Source: Apostichopus japonicus (Eukaryota; Echinodermata; Holothuroidea; Aspidochirotida; Stichopodidae). Taken from it: a stretch of 64,000 nucleotides of DNA. The stretch spans positions 5,310,001 to 5,374,000 of the forward strand of contig NC_092568.1 of the NCBI RefSeq assembly GCF_037975245.1, given 5' to 3'. Both the position numbers and the translations under genes were made by a program. The notes below the pieces were generated by a model. It saw only the letters and a program-made list of their open reading frames with translations, ran no database searches and had not been told where the DNA came from. Shown in pieces: positions 63,512 to 64,000 of this stretch. How positions within the stretch are numbered: the stretch's first letter is position 1; every line of letters starts with the position of its first letter.

Positions 63512-63745
63512 GTACGCATACCCAGTATGTACGGGAACTTCAGGATTCAACATAGGATTTCTGGTTTGTATGTATGTATGTATGTATATTACATCCTCCT
63601 GCAAGCAGGAACTCGCGAAGAAGCCTCATTGGCTTATCAAAGCCGCAAGCTGACCGAAGCCAGTCTCTCACATTCATATTTAACGTCAATGATTATGAAT
63701 TGTTAATTGTCAACAACTCTGTAACTGGACGACATACATTAATCT

Positions 63746-63815
63746 GGGAGTGACTCGAACCGGGGACCTTATGATTGAAAGGCACCGGTGTTAACCACAG
63801 CTAACACGCCACTCC
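63746..63815 (-). repeat. tRNA-derived SINE-like sequence
   Basis: The minus strand reads GGAGTGGCGTGTTAGCTGTG... to GGTTCGAGTCACTCCC. It has a B box (GGTTCGAGTCA), a partial A box (TAGCTGTGG) and 5'/3' ends that can pair as an acceptor stem. The T stem does not form, so it is tRNA-derived rather than a tRNA. A (TTTG)n tract flanks it on the right. The SINE body may continue leftward to about 63590. Confidence 0.45.
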
Positions 63816-64000
63816 TTTGTTTGTTTGTTCACATCATGAGTGTATGATCTCTCAAGAAGGCAAATACGTCACTAAACTGGACTAGTATTGGTACATATAT
63901 AGCACATGGCTTATGCTTTAAATAGGACATATGACTGGTATCAAATCACATGACATCTAAGGTTCATATCCCACCAATTTATGGCATACCCGTATAAAGA

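Overview
This is eukaryotic, AT-rich, intron-dominated animal DNA. It has long (TA)n tracts, poly-G/C runs, DNA transposons, a non-LTR retrotransposon fragment and tRNA-like sequences. A few TTAGGG-type repeats and the repeat character fit a marine invertebrate, possibly an echinoderm such as a sea cucumber, but the taxon is an inference. Few open frames are real genes. Most long frames are read-through of TA repeats or of a polypurine minisatellite.

The coding content is a cluster of three paralogues of the sodium:solute symporter family SLC5, of the sodium-coupled monocarboxylate transporter type (SLC5A8/SLC5A12-like). Gene A lies on the minus strand at 33205-46790. I could assemble 14 exons with matching splice phases into one uninterrupted 555-codon frame. 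Gene B lies on the plus strand from 53941, head-to-head with A across about 7.15 kb. Its first three exons are present, with exactly the same lengths as A exons 1-3 (128, 220 and 118 nt), and the gene runs off the right edge. The third copy, on the plus strand at 10275-18718, is an unprocessed pseudogene. Relics of exons 1, 2, 4, 5, 6 and 7 stand in order, with a stop, lost donors, frameshifts and deletions.

Layout. 1-10 kb: no gene; TA microsatellites, a 73-nt tRNA-like sequence (3560-3632) and a palindromic pair of hammerhead-ribozyme-like motifs (about 6090-6260). 10.3-18.7 kb: SLC5 pseudogene, with a second copy of the hammerhead-like repeat abutting its exon 5, and an ATAGATCA satellite in its neighbourhood. 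18.7-33 kb: repeats only (two polypurine minisatellite loci, a 31-bp tandem array, a 5'-truncated non-LTR retrotransposon). 33-47 kb: gene A, with a small hAT-like MITE and a foldback element in its introns, and three extra copies of the exon 2 3' end plus splice donor in intron 2. 47-54 kb: the shared upstream region, carrying a 1379-bp hAT-like element with 8-bp target duplications and a nested MITE. 54-64 kb: gene B; its intron 1 holds a 6631-bp element bounded by 25-bp inverted repeats that carries a decayed multi-exon gene with a SAM-like end, a C2H2 finger and further conserved-looking exons.

The strongest points for follow-up are the TIR element carrying a spliced SAM/C2H2 gene, the tandemly multiplied exon 2 donor in gene A, the unprocessed SLC5 pseudogene and the hammerhead-like repeats.
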